Positions 17,670 to 26,673 of a stretch of 64,000 bases of DNA are shown here, one piece after another. Origin of the DNA: Vibrio superstes (GTDB lineage Bacteria; Pseudomonadota; Gammaproteobacteria; Enterobacterales; Vibrionaceae); contig NZ_BCUR01000004.1 in assembly GCF_003569005.1 (NCBI RefSeq), forward strand, positions 1,452,003 to 1,516,002, read 5' to 3'. The notes under the pieces were generated by a model. The model made no database searches, had not been told where the DNA came from, and saw only the letters and a list, made by a program, of their open reading frames with translations. Every line of letters begins with the position of its first letter. The stretch's first letter is position 1. The position numbers and the translations under genes are program-made.

Positions 17670-18975
17670 GCAATCGAGATATGGTAGCGCGGTAATTATT
17701 CCAGGCAAAAATGCCTGCGAAAGTGTTACCGATTGCGGCCCCAATAAACAAACCTTGCAAGCCACCTAGGTATGCGCCGGCATACAAACACGGCAAAAAG
17801 AAAATAAACAGTCGACAAGATGAAACCAGTAATGCCTTCATTGGTTTGCCCAAGGCATTGGAAACAGAAACCAATAAGATACAAACGCCCAGCGGAGCAA
17901 GGCTAAAGGGGACAATGACCAAATGCATGTCCAAAATTCGCTCTACACTTTGTTCACCTGTCATTAAGGTAGCCAGTTGTCCCGAGATAATTAAGGTGAT
18001 CAGCGCCACTAGTACTTGTGAGCCAAGAATATATACGCAGGCTATATTGACCAACTTGATGATCTTATCGCTGTCTTTTGCTCCAACAAATCGACCTATC
18101 ATCGGTGGCATGGACATAGTTAAGGCAAGCACGCTGACAATAGCAAAAAACTCATAACGACTTCCCAATGCCCAAGCTGCAACCGCTGCTGTGCCGTATG
18201 ATGCGAGAAGCTTAGTTGAAAGCATTGCTGCTAGAGGCGGCATCAATTGACTGGTCATTGCTGGCATCATGATACCGAACAGTGAACTGATGCTTTGTTT
18301 GATATCTAGGTTACCCCAGTCAAAGGAATAGTAGTGCTTAGATTTTATTCGGTAGATCACGTAGAGAATACCGATACCAAAGGCAATGATGGTTGCCAGT
18401 GCCGCGCCATGGATTCCCATATCAAAATAGAAAATGAAGATGGGATCGAGCACCAGGTTTAAGAGGCTGGTTACCACCATCATGATGCCGGGCAACATGG
18501 TATTGCCGTTTGCACGACATACGCTGTATAGAAAATACAGCACCGCACCAACCCAAGAACTGATCAGCCACACAATCCAATAAGTATCTATGATAGGAAA
18601 GACTTCTTCGGTTGCTCCCAGCAGAGACAGCAATGGTGAGCGAATCAAATACAAAAATAAGCAAATAGTGGCACAGCCAACGCTACCGAGTGCAAGCACC
18701 AATCCACCCAGTTGCTTGGCGTGCTTTTCATCGTTTGCACCCAATGCATGGGCAATGACAGAAGTGGTCGCGATGCCAAGGCCTACTTGCACCCCAATGA
18801 TCAGTTGACCAATTGGAAGGGTGAAACCTTGCGCGGCGAGAGGGAGAACGCCAAGCTGTGCGATAAAGGCTGAATCAATAAGTTGGAAACTCATTAAAGA
18901 GAGTACGCCAAAGATCATTGGCCAGGTCATCTTGTAGAGTTCGATACCCAAGGTTCGGCTAGTTTGTGATTTCAT
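17650..18975 (-). CDS. MATE-family efflux transporter, 441 aa
   Basis: Twelve hydrophobic segments are apparent. The N-terminus (GIELYKMTWPMIFGVLSLMSFQLIDSAFIAQLG) is typical of MATE proteins. GVQVGLGIATTSVIAHALGA near residues 57-76 and LDPIFIFYFDMGIHGAALAT near 176-195 are family signatures. It presumably exports cationic compounds using a sodium or proton gradient. It is distinct from the NorM gene at 57852. Its last ten codons double as the terminator of convergent glgC, so the C-terminus (LQKKWSQ) is shaped by that hairpin. No strong Shine-Dalgarno is visible. Confidence 0.92.
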   Translation of the reverse strand: MKSQTSRTLGIELYKMTWPMIFGVLSLMSFQLIDSAFIAQLGVLPLAAQGFTLPIGQLIIGVQVGLGIATTSVIAHALGANDEKHAKQLGGLVLALGSVGCATICLFLYLIRSPLLSLLGATEEVFPIIDTYWIVWLISSWVGAVLYFLYSVCRANGNTMLPGIMMVVTSLLNLVLDPIFIFYFDMGIHGAALATIIAFGIGILYVIYRIKSKHYYSFDWGNLDIKQSISSLFGIMMPAMTSQLMPPLAAMLSTKLLASYGTAAVAAWALGSRYEFFAIVSVLALTMSMPPMIGRFVGAKDSDKIIKLVNIACVYILGSQVLVALITLIISGQLATLMTGEQSVERILDMHLVIVPFSLAPLGVCILLVSVSNALGKPMKALLVSSCRLFIFFLPCLYAGAYLGGLQGLFIGAAIGNTFAGIFAWNNYRATISRLQKKWSQ

Positions 18976-19030
18976 TGATATCAGTTTGATTATTATAGGA
19001 ATTATTTAGAGTAATAAGGGTAGTCGCTAT

Positions 19031-19055
19031 CTGACCTCGCCGCGAGCGAGGTCAG
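19031..19055 (-). terminator. Hairpin at the end of the envelope operon
   Basis: CTGACCTCGC and GCGAGGTCAG form a perfect 10-bp GC-rich stem with a 5-base loop, just past the stop of the DUF4056-like gene. It lacks a T-run on the minus strand, so termination is inferred from position only. Confidence 0.5.
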
Positions 19056-19064
19056 CGGAATAAA

Positions 19065-20141
19065 TCAGTATGTATCTAACAATTGATTGTTACTTAGCTT
19101 GTGTTGGTCGTCGACTTTTTTTGCGAATTCCGCAATTTCTGCAAACTGCTTCTTGGTCCATACATGACGCTCTTTAAGATGCCCCGGTAGGGCACTAAAA
19201 TGCTTCTCAGAATTTGTAGCTACTAGAGTAAGGTAGCCAAATTCTTCTAGATGCTCATACTGTTTTAGTGACGTTGTCACTCTATCATCACTGTCACCCC
19301 AGTGTGGAGTGATGGTCAGTCTAGGTTGGTAGTCACGGGTTTTTACAACCCATTTGTCTGGTAGTCGTTTACCACTATCCCACCATTTTCCGTCTAAATC
19401 ATCCATGACTTCTTCGGTTCGATCTTTATCTTGAGCCTCAAGTTCTTTCAACTTACGTAGGAATATTCTTGAGAATGCACCTTGGTATTGTTCTTTGGTG
19501 GGGGTTTTATTGTGCTCTAAAATCTCGATAGTAATCAGTGCACCAAGCATGTTGGAGTACAGATCTTCCGGCGAATAAGCGGAAGGGTATTCTTTAAACC
19601 CTGCGACTGACGTATATCCAAACCACTGAGCGACCTCATGCCACTGAGCTAAGCGATATCCTAGCAGTGCGCTAAGTTCGATCTCGGCTTTTTCCTGTTC
19701 TCCTGGTGTCATGTTCACAGGTTTTTCCGTCAATTTAATTACCCGACTGCGGAGCTCATCCTCAAGTACAATTTGTTTTTGCGTTCCAAGCTGGCCTTTG
19801 ATTTGACTATATAGGTACAAGGTGTAATCGGCCGTATCCCTAACATGAGCAGTATCTATAATCCCGCCCTTTGCGGTATAGATAAGGCCATTAGACTCAT
19901 CACCCGTTCCCATTAAGCTACTTGCAACCCCCTGTTCTCCGTCATTGTAAAGGTGAATATGAATATCATCTAATTCAACAATGTTGTTCACACGAAAAAA
20001 CGGTACTGGAACAATGCCTAATTCGGATTTCATATTAATGCCAAATGCACAACAAGGGCGCACTCCACTAGGCGTATCTATTGCATAACTTGCAGAAGAA
20101 AAGAGAGTGATTCCAGCGATAAGTAGAGATTTAAATTTCAT
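19065..20141 (-). CDS. Secreted DUF4056-like protein, 358 aa
   Basis: The signal peptide (MKFKSLLIAGITLFSSASYA) predicts export. The mature N-terminus has SGVRPCCAFG, which I recall as characteristic of DUF4056; that assignment is from memory. A central block LGYRLAQWHEVAQWFGY (near residues 160-176) is followed by SAYSPEDLYSNMLGA. The WHE and following acidic residues could form an active site, but no activity is known. It is the last gene of a three-gene minus-strand operon after two outer-membrane barrel proteins, with 21 bp to the preceding stop. A periplasmic or surface role is inferred. Confidence 0.75.
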   Translation of the reverse strand: MKFKSLLIAGITLFSSASYAIDTPSGVRPCCAFGINMKSELGIVPVPFFRVNNIVELDDIHIHLYNDGEQGVASSLMGTGDESNGLIYTAKGGIIDTAHVRDTADYTLYLYSQIKGQLGTQKQIVLEDELRSRVIKLTEKPVNMTPGEQEKAEIELSALLGYRLAQWHEVAQWFGYTSVAGFKEYPSAYSPEDLYSNMLGALITIEILEHNKTPTKEQYQGAFSRIFLRKLKELEAQDKDRTEEVMDDLDGKWWDSGKRLPDKWVVKTRDYQPRLTITPHWGDSDDRVTTSLKQYEHLEEFGYLTLVATNSEKHFSALPGHLKERHVWTKKQFAEIAEFAKKVDDQHKLSNNQLLDTY

Positions 20142-20162
20142 TAAATGCCTTTAAAGGGTTGT

Positions 20163-21308
20163 TTAGAACGCTTCATGTATATTGAAATAAACAGTGGTCT
20201 CGTCTCCAAAGCCTAGGTCAAGACGAACGTTGACTCTAGGTTTGAAAGCAAAACGATATCCGACTCCATAGGTAGGGAGCCAACTGTCTTCAAATAATCC
20301 TTCAAAGTGAGGGGCGATATTTCCTGCTCCGCCCCAAATTACAGCCCCATGTCGTTCGTTAAACTTGTGGCGGTATTCTAGCTGTGCGGCCATCTGATAG
20401 CGGTCTCTGTACCGGCCGCTATAATAACCGCGCATGCGATCGTCCCCACCCAATTTGCTCATAGCAAACCAAGGGAGGTCTTCATCGTTACTTAGCCCTT
20501 GCACAAAGTAATCAAAGGCGAGGATGTTATCGTCGTACACATTCACATACTCACGATAATTGATGGTCAGCTCTTCATAATCGTAATCACCCCCGAAGGT
20601 TTTTACATACCACCGATGTTCAAAGCTAACTAAGCGACCAGAGTAAGGATTGGTTTCATAGTCTCGGGTATCGTACTCAAGTGCCAAAATAATACCCAGG
20701 TTAGTCGTATCTTCTAATTGCTCTGGTGTTAATGCGCTACCGTCTGATTCTTGATGGTATAAGAACGTGGCGTCGATACCCGTTTTGATAAAGTAGCCAT
20801 CAACAAACTGGTAGGAAACGGTGGGTTCTAATCTAAGGTATAGCGCCTCATGCTCAGTTTCATTGCCATCTTGTTCGGCTGCGTCTTTTCCCACCCCCCA
20901 ATATTTACTTGGTGTTTGAGATAGGCGTCCTATCAAGCCCAACTTCCACTGGTTCTGATTTAAGAATGTGGTGTTGTCGACGCCTATTCCGTAGGTACCC
21001 TCAGACGATACATAGCCACTTAACGTTAGAGTCGAGAGCTGATTACCTGTTTCAAGGCCTTGAGGCGCATACAAACCCACGGCGGCAACACCAATACCGA
21101 CACCTTGTTCAGGGTTGGCAAAGGGGCCCGGTAAAACGCCCCAATCCATGCCATCAGACAAATCCACCTCATTACTAGAGCCAAAGAATTCCAGTAAGTC
21201 GGTCACCCAACCCGTACCTTTGTTTGTAAGATCGTTACCTTCAGCAAATACGCACAAGGGAGCACTAGAAAGTAGCAGTACCGCTATGGGATTAGGACAA
21301 CGCTTCAT
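20163..21308 (-). CDS. Omp85/surface-antigen-type outer-membrane barrel without POTRA domains, 381 aa
   Basis: A signal peptide (cleavage near VFA-EGND) is followed by a barrel of about 16 alternating strands ending in a terminal Phe (IHEAF), an outer-membrane assembly signal. The C-terminal half has LGGDDRMRGYYSGRYRDRYQ (near residues 285-304), equivalent to the lid-loop R-G-[FY] motif of Omp85 proteins, and GVGYRFAFKPRVNVRLDLGFG. No POTRA repeats fit in the roughly 50 residues before the barrel. Such BamA/TamA-like short proteins are known but mostly of unknown role. It sits between a barrel protein and the DUF4056-like gene. Confidence 0.82.
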   Translation of the reverse strand: MKRCPNPIAVLLLSSAPLCVFAEGNDLTNKGTGWVTDLLEFFGSSNEVDLSDGMDWGVLPGPFANPEQGVGIGVAAVGLYAPQGLETGNQLSTLTLSGYVSSEGTYGIGVDNTTFLNQNQWKLGLIGRLSQTPSKYWGVGKDAAEQDGNETEHEALYLRLEPTVSYQFVDGYFIKTGIDATFLYHQESDGSALTPEQLEDTTNLGIILALEYDTRDYETNPYSGRLVSFEHRWYVKTFGGDYDYEELTINYREYVNVYDDNILAFDYFVQGLSNDEDLPWFAMSKLGGDDRMRGYYSGRYRDRYQMAAQLEYRHKFNERHGAVIWGGAGNIAPHFEGLFEDSWLPTYGVGYRFAFKPRVNVRLDLGFGDETTVYFNIHEAF

Positions 21309-21390
21309 TAACCGCGCACACCAGTTTGACCTAAGGTGTTGGCCTTAGGCTTAAGTGCGTTGGGAAATAGGGTTAAGTTTGAGTGCATAT

Positions 21391-22368
21391 CTAAAAGCGG
21401 GTGTCCAAAGAGATAAAGGCACTTTGACGGTCGCCGAAACCGAATTCACCAATGATGTTAAAGGTTGGGTTAATAACGTAGTTGAAGCCAACGACGGTGT
21501 TCCACTCAGATTCCAGCTCTTGCTGTACAACGAATCCAGCAGTTTCACCATCAGCCTCTATAAGGTCGACGAACTCAGCAGGAAAGAGATCTCTAAGATC
21601 GCCTTTAAGGGTTTGTTGAATATTTTGGTATTGGCCACCGACCCAAACACGAATAGGGTGACCATGATTGGTAAAATCATAGCCCACACGAGGCGTGACA
21701 ACGATAGAGTCGATGCCACCATCAATCACGGTAAGATTTGTTTTGGTGTAGCTAGCATCAATAATGGTGAACCACTCTTCGTATCCGCCAGCCACAACAA
21801 AGCCACCGCCATACATATTACCGTCAAGGTCAAGTTTGAACGGGAGTTGTGGTAGTGTTAAGTTACGGTCATTGCCATAGTTGACGTTTACTATTATGTC
21901 GGTTTCAGAGTAACCGGAGATCTTTCCTGCAATGGCATAAAAGTTTAAAAATGGGAATAACCACATATCAGCACGAACAGTCCAAACTTCACTCTCTTGA
22001 TAGCCACCAATTGTTTCAACATCAATACTATTAATTGGAATATCAGAGGGTATACCAGGTATCGCTGGTATTTCTGGAATACAAATTCCTGTCAAAGGAA
22101 TACATTGCTCCGGTCGGCCTGGATAACCAGGAGTCCCTTCATTTCCTAAACTTGTTTTTAGTCCATTTAAGTCTATCGAAGTAACATTGATCCCTTGTTC
22201 AACCTTCATGTAACCCACGCTAAGTCCAAATGCTTTAGGCAAAACATAACCACGTTCTTCTGCTTCTGACTTCCAAATAGGGAGTTCGAATGATGAGGCG
22301 TATGAATAGGTGGGAGCAAAAGCAGTGCCGACTATGGCGGCGGCTGTGGAGAAACGTCTAAGTTCCAT
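21391..22368 (-). CDS. Outer-membrane beta-barrel protein of unknown function, 325 aa
   Basis: Signal peptide with probable cleavage after SYA near residue 24, then alternating strands and a C-terminal Phe (ISLDTRF), as in outer-membrane barrels. Residues about 75-110 form an unusual loop rich in Gly, Pro and Ile (GTPGYPGRPEQC, then CIPEIPAIPGIPSDIP) with two Cys that could pair. It is the first gene of an operon with the Omp85-like gene (82 bp on) and the DUF4056-like gene. I do not recognise the family, and no function is assigned. Confidence 0.75.
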   Translation of the reverse strand: MELRRFSTAAAIVGTAFAPTYSYASSFELPIWKSEAEERGYVLPKAFGLSVGYMKVEQGINVTSIDLNGLKTSLGNEGTPGYPGRPEQCIPLTGICIPEIPAIPGIPSDIPINSIDVETIGGYQESEVWTVRADMWLFPFLNFYAIAGKISGYSETDIIVNVNYGNDRNLTLPQLPFKLDLDGNMYGGGFVVAGGYEEWFTIIDASYTKTNLTVIDGGIDSIVVTPRVGYDFTNHGHPIRVWVGGQYQNIQQTLKGDLRDLFPAEFVDLIEADGETAGFVVQQELESEWNTVVGFNYVINPTFNIIGEFGFGDRQSAFISLDTRF

Positions 22369-22458
22369 TCAGAAATCCAAAAGGTATAAAATTGTGATAC
22401 GGATAACGCAATTATATACTCTTTTGGAAAAAAAGTGAGGAATTACACAGATTTAGAA

Positions 22459-23433
22459 TTAACCAAGTGGGTGTTTTATATGCGCCTTGCTGAGTATTTC
22501 ATCGATTAGGTGCAGTGTTGCAATGGTCTGCTCAGGAGATATCACCTCACTGAATAATTTTTCTTCTAGCAGACAGCTTTGCACTTCGCGAATTTGATAC
22601 TCAAATCCCGAACCTTCGTGAGGTAGATTGAGCACAACGGGATCGTTGCCGTACACCTCAAGCGTTGCTTTCGTGGCATCCCAAAAAGCGCCATCAATGG
22701 TTATTTTTCCGTCACTACCATAGATGGTCATGCTGTTATCTAAATTGGACCTAAAAGAGCAGGTGAACTGGCTAGTGAAGTCGCCGTAATCCAATGTCGC
22801 AGAGCAGCGTTCATCAACATTGGTTTCGCCAACGAACACATTTGACGAGATACTCAGTGGCTCTCGTTTAGCTAAATACTGAGTTAAAGAGATATTGTAG
22901 ATGCCTGCATCGAGCAACACCCCACCCGCAAGTTTTGGATTGAACAAGCGGTCTTCATAATTACGCTCTGCCTTGAACCCAAAAGTAGAGTGGATATTCT
23001 CTAGTTGTCCAACTTGACCTTCTTCAACCCAGCGCTTTACTTCAAGCCAAGTGGGAAGAAATCGGCTCCACAAGGCCTCCATTAAAAAGACGTTGTTGTC
23101 TTTAGCAATCTGAAACAACGCTTTTGCTTGAGAGGCATTAACGGTCAGCGGCTTTTCACACAATACAGCCTTACCGGCTTCAAGACACTGCTTAGCAGTA
23201 TCAAAGTGAAACTGATGGGGACTGGCGATATAGATAACATCGATTTCTGGGGAGTTGATGAGCTCAGCATAACCATCAAACACATGCGTTATATTGTGTT
23301 GATTGGCAAAAGATTCAGCGTTAGGGCGGCTGCGACTGGCCACACCATGTAATCTGCCATCATTGATCGCGCTAAATGCTTCAGCGAAGCGATTAGCTAT
23401 ACGCCCCGGTGCGATAATTCCCCAGTTGATCAT
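22459..23433 (-). CDS. Gfo/Idh/MocA-family NAD(P)-dependent oxidoreductase, 324 aa
   Basis: Rossmann N-terminus (WGIIAPGRIANRFAEAF), then DVIYIASPHQFHFDTAKQCLEAGKAVLCEKPLTVN near residues 75-110 with the EKP motif. The catalytic-like Asp and His region follows in GGVLLDAGIYNISL near 170-183. It resembles trans-1,2-dihydrobenzenediol or glucose-fructose oxidoreductase groups; the substrate is unknown. It follows the dCMP deaminase-like gene by 15 bp on the same strand, so the pair is probably co-transcribed. Confidence 0.9.
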   Translation of the reverse strand: MINWGIIAPGRIANRFAEAFSAINDGRLHGVASRSRPNAESFANQHNITHVFDGYAELINSPEIDVIYIASPHQFHFDTAKQCLEAGKAVLCEKPLTVNASQAKALFQIAKDNNVFLMEALWSRFLPTWLEVKRWVEEGQVGQLENIHSTFGFKAERNYEDRLFNPKLAGGVLLDAGIYNISLTQYLAKREPLSISSNVFVGETNVDERCSATLDYGDFTSQFTCSFRSNLDNSMTIYGSDGKITIDGAFWDATKATLEVYGNDPVVLNLPHEGSGFEYQIREVQSCLLEEKLFSEVISPEQTIATLHLIDEILSKAHIKHPLG

Positions 23434-23448
23434 CTGTTATCCTTTTGG

Positions 23449-23901
23449 TTAGTCTTCTGATTTGAGTTCGTTCAATGGCAGCCAATCAATGGTGACAGCT
23501 GCTTGATTGAACATGTCTTCACTGACCTTGATCTTGTCTCCCCAACGCGAGAGAAAATCCGGTTCTTGTTCTGGGCAGTGTACCGCAGAGATGCCTGTTT
23601 GAATGATCTTCGCCGCACAGTTTGGACAAGGAAAATGGGTTACCCAGATCTCACAGCCGTCTAAGTCACGCTTGGCGAACAAGATCGCGTTTTCTTCGGC
23701 ATGCAAGGTTTTCAAATACTTCATATCACGTTCATCGGTTTCAGCGCTGTCTGTAATACCGTGGGGATATCCGTTAAAGCCAACTGACACAATACGGTTG
23801 TGTTTGGTAATGACAGCTCCAACTTGAGTCGAAGGGTCTTTACTCCAAGAACCTACCAGTTCAGACATCTGATAAAAGCGCTTTGCCCATTTCGTTAGCA
23901 T
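23449..23901 (-). CDS. dCMP/cytidine deaminase-family zinc protein, 150 aa
   Basis: HAEENAILFAKRDL (near residues 70-83) and FPCPNCAAKIIQTGI (near 93-107) form the zinc site of the deoxycytidylate deaminase family. STQVGAVI near the N-terminus is also typical. Probable reaction: dCMP to dUMP, feeding thymidylate synthesis. The allosteric site of characterised dCMP deaminases was not checked. It is the upstream gene of a pair with the Gfo/Idh oxidoreductase. Confidence 0.88.
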   Translation of the reverse strand: MLTKWAKRFYQMSELVGSWSKDPSTQVGAVITKHNRIVSVGFNGYPHGITDSAETDERDMKYLKTLHAEENAILFAKRDLDGCEIWVTHFPCPNCAAKIIQTGISAVHCPEQEPDFLSRWGDKIKVSEDMFNQAAVTIDWLPLNELKSED

Positions 23902-24138
23902 GTTTAATTCCTTGATTTAACTGAAAGTACAACGTCAACCTTAAGGGTTTTAGCTTAACGGTTATTCCTTACAAGCCAAAACATTTTTATTCGATTAACC
24001 GTATCTGTTTGTAATTTAGCCCAGATGTAGTTCGAACAAGATTCTGCTAGGCTTGTCGAAAATTTTGTCTATATGGTTGACCTATTGGTTTACTTGAACC
24101 AATAGTTAATCGTTGATTGCATAGGGTGATGTTTAATC

Positions 24139-24561
24139 TTGTTAATCCTTATTCGTGGCTTGCCTGGTTCAGGTAAGTCCACACTAGCCAAACAGCTAGA
24201 ACGAGCCGATGATTTAGTGCACTTAGAAGCGGATATGTACTTCAGTGATGAGAACAATGAAAATTATCAATTTGATGCAAGCAAGCTTGGAGCGGCTCAT
24301 CTTTGGTGCCAAAAGCAAACGCTAGAGCACCTCAAACAAGGCAACTCTGTTGTGGTTTCCAACACCTTCACTCAAGTATGGGAAATTAGGCCTTTTCAAA
24401 GAATGGCACAACAGTGCTCTATTGAGCTATACATATATGAATGTGAAGGGCAGTTTGCGAATGTTCACAATGTTCCATTAGACAAGATTGAAGCAATGCG
24501 CAAGCGCTGGGACGTCTTACCACGAGGTCTAAAAAAGCGTCTAAAATCAATTAAGTACTAA
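24139..24561 (+). CDS. P-loop kinase/ATPase, small, 140 aa
   Basis: LILIRGLPGSGKSTLAKQL gives a clear Walker A motif at residues 2-20. EADMYFSD may be Walker B-like, followed by VVVSNTFTQ. Proteins of this size and pattern fall in the AAA_33/zeta-toxin-like small kinase group; some act on nucleosides, RNA ends or sugars. The start is TTG at 24139, behind AGGGTGA. A nearby ATG is in another frame. The gene precedes an adenine-deaminase-type gene by 18 bp to its likely start, suggesting a shared transcript and perhaps nucleotide-related work. Confidence 0.82.
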   Translation: MLILIRGLPGSGKSTLAKQLERADDLVHLEADMYFSDENNENYQFDASKLGAAHLWCQKQTLEHLKQGNSVVVSNTFTQVWEIRPFQRMAQQCSIELYIYECEGQFANVHNVPLDKIEAMRKRWDVLPRGLKKRLKSIKY

Positions 24562-24579
24562 TGCACAAGGAGAGTGGTA

Positions 24580-25590
24580 TTGCGACAGTTTATCGAAGGC
24601 CTACCTAAAGTAGAGCTTCATTTACATATCGAAGGTACGCTAGAACCCGAACTCATGTTCGAACTGGCGAGACGAAACAACATTCAGATACCATTTTCTA
24701 ACGCTGAGGAAGTTCAAAAGGCTTATCAGTTTAATAATTTACAATCCTTTCTTGATATTTATTATCAAGGAGCAAACGTACTGATCACAGAGCAAGATTT
24801 CTTTGATTTAACTTGGGCCTACTTACTAAGGTGTCACCAAGATAATGTGATGCATACTGAAATCTTTTTTGATCCCCAAACCCATACCAATAGGGGCATT
24901 TCCTTCGATACAGTCGTGAATGGCATTCATAGCGCCCTTATCAAAGCTCATGAAGACCTTGGTATAACCAGTCATTTAATTATGTGCTTTCTGCGTCATC
25001 TCGATGAGGACTCGGCGTTAGAAACACTTCAAAGCGCTTTGCCTCACAAGGATAAAATCATAGGAGTGGGTTTAGACTCTTCTGAATCTGGACATCCGCC
25101 GCAGAAGTTTCAAAAGGTCTTCCAGTTGGCATTAAAGGAGGGCTTTCTCACGGTTGCTCACGCTGGAGAAGAAGGGCCTTCAAGTAATATTCAAGATGCA
25201 ATGACTATGCTGGGCGTGTCTCGTATTGACCATGGAATACGTTGTGTCGATGATCCAAAGCTTATTGAGACGTTACAAGTGTTGCAGATCCCATTGACAG
25301 TGTGCCCATTATCAAACGTCAAATTAAAGGTGTTTGATACCATGGAAGAGCACAACATTGTAGATCTGCTGCATCAGGGGCTGTGCGTGACCATTAACTC
25401 AGATGATCCTGCGTATTTTGGTGGCTATATGACGGATAACTTTCATCAAATAGCCCTGACTCACCCAGTGGAGTCCAAAGAGCTTGCTCAATTTACCCGC
25501 AATGCCATCAAGGCAAGCTTTGCAAGCGAAGCTCGTAAGCAAGATCTACTGCGACACTTAGAGGGTTACCTTGTCCAAGGGATCCACTGA
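24580..25590 (+). CDS. Adenosine/adenine deaminase family enzyme (adenine-deaminase type), 336 aa
   Basis: Zinc amidohydrolase fold: KVELHLHIEGTLEPELMFEL gives HxH and the EGTLEPE signature of the adenine-deaminase (AAH1-like) subgroup, unlike HRHLDG of E. coli Add. GLDSSESGHPPQKF, VAHAGEEG (zinc His and catalytic Glu), RIDHGIR, TVCPLSNVKLKV and NSDDPAYFGGY (zinc Asp) follow in order. Likely reaction: adenine to hypoxanthine. The start is TTG at 24580, 7 bases after AAGGAG; a GTG at 24574 is too close to that site. Convergent with the WYL regulator; its stop abuts that of the regulator. Confidence 0.85.
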   Translation: MRQFIEGLPKVELHLHIEGTLEPELMFELARRNNIQIPFSNAEEVQKAYQFNNLQSFLDIYYQGANVLITEQDFFDLTWAYLLRCHQDNVMHTEIFFDPQTHTNRGISFDTVVNGIHSALIKAHEDLGITSHLIMCFLRHLDEDSALETLQSALPHKDKIIGVGLDSSESGHPPQKFQKVFQLALKEGFLTVAHAGEEGPSSNIQDAMTMLGVSRIDHGIRCVDDPKLIETLQVLQIPLTVCPLSNVKLKVFDTMEEHNIVDLLHQGLCVTINSDDPAYFGGYMTDNFHQIALTHPVESKELAQFTRNAIKASFASEARKQDLLRHLEGYLVQGIH

Positions 25591-26595
25591 TTACTGATAT
25601 TTGCCTAGAGCCAAGGTCAGGTTATTGATGACCTTGGCTCTGATGTGCAAAGGTTCAATAACCTCAACAAGGTTAGCGTTTTTCATTAACCACCACTCAA
25701 AGCCTAAGCTATCGCGTATTTTTGCTCGAATAGTGGTGTGCTCATCATCGGACTCTACAATGGATTGACACTCAGAAAGCTGAGTTTCTTCGATAAGGTG
25801 TAAGCCCTCATAGTTGTTGATTTTGAGCACAACTTGGGTGAATTGGCCCCCGGAGAAGTGAGGCACATGCTCTTCAATATATTGCTTAGCGCTAAAGTTT
25901 TGATGGGGCTTTAATACCGTAAAGCCGAGCGACATATCTGTGATTCTATGGATAGCAAAGGTGCGGTAATCTTGGCTGTTTTCTTTCACCGCCAGTAAAT
26001 AAAAACTGCGACCATGCAAAGCAATACCAAGAGGCTCAACACTGTACACCTCGTCATGCAAACTGCCACGTTTTCGGTATTTCATTTTAAGCAGTCGCTT
26101 TTCTAATATTCCTTGCTCGATAGTGTCTATTAGTGATTCATCAAAGCTTGGAGAGGTGAGTTGAAACTCAATGGGCGCATAGCAAAAGCGCTCCTTCCAA
26201 AGCTCAATTCTTTTGTCTCTCTCGGCTTTACCTGTGCTGATAAGGTTTGATACCTCTTTGCGCATGGTTGGAGGAAGCATTTCTAGTACTTCGTGCTCAA
26301 TAATTTGCAAAGAAAGGACGCTACTCATTGCAGCTGGATTGATAGGGTGCTGTTGACCCTGAGAGATCTTTATTTGATGAGGGCGTTTTTCAGTATCAAT
26401 TTCGACAGAGTAATAGTCTGACGCCACCTTATTGATAACCCTTTGCACTGTCTTCATTTGGCTTTTGTCATCTAGGGTGGAGTCGATAAGATCCTTTGAA
26501 AGCAATATCTGGCGCAGTTCAAGACTGGTGACATAATCGGGATGGCAGGGGATATTTTGTAGAACGAGTTGATAGCGCTCAAACGTTTTGGACAT
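25591..26595 (-). CDS. WYL-domain transcriptional regulator, 334 aa
   Basis: N-terminal helix-turn-helix region (TSLELRQILLSKDL and TVQRVINKV, near residues 22-60), then a WYL domain at about 150-235 with LLKMKYRKRG, SVEPLGIALHGRSFYLLAV and RTFAIHRITDM, and a C-terminal WCX region. Proteins of this type bind nucleic acid or nucleotides and control DNA repair, phage defence or stress genes. ATG at 26595 follows GAAGGTG and is preferred over the in-frame ATG at 26613. An inverted repeat at 26640-26658 may be its own operator. The divergent gene encodes a repeat protein ahead of rmuC. Confidence 0.9.
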   Translation of the reverse strand: MSKTFERYQLVLQNIPCHPDYVTSLELRQILLSKDLIDSTLDDKSQMKTVQRVINKVASDYYSVEIDTEKRPHQIKISQGQQHPINPAAMSSVLSLQIIEHEVLEMLPPTMRKEVSNLISTGKAERDKRIELWKERFCYAPIEFQLTSPSFDESLIDTIEQGILEKRLLKMKYRKRGSLHDEVYSVEPLGIALHGRSFYLLAVKENSQDYRTFAIHRITDMSLGFTVLKPHQNFSAKQYIEEHVPHFSGGQFTQVVLKINNYEGLHLIEETQLSECQSIVESDDEHTTIRAKIRDSLGFEWWLMKNANLVEVIEPLHIRAKVINNLTLALGKYQ

Positions 26596-26639
26596 TGCTT
26601 TACACCTTCTCATCAGATAACGTTGAATATTCTAGTTAA

Positions 26640-26658
26640 AGAGACAGTTTTTGTCTCT
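26640..26658. promoter_or_regulatory. Inverted repeat between the WYL regulator and the repeat-protein gene
   Basis: AGAGACA and TGTCTCT pair exactly around a 5-base centre. It lies 45 bp from the regulator start and 62 bp from the divergent gene, a position fitting an operator. No binding data are implied. Confidence 0.45.
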
Positions 26659-26673
26659 ATATTGACCATAATT

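Noticed and set aside
21355..21855. 166-codon plus-strand open frame
   Set aside because: It lies opposite the C-terminal half of the outer-membrane barrel gene, has no ribosome site, and reads like the complement of a barrel gene.
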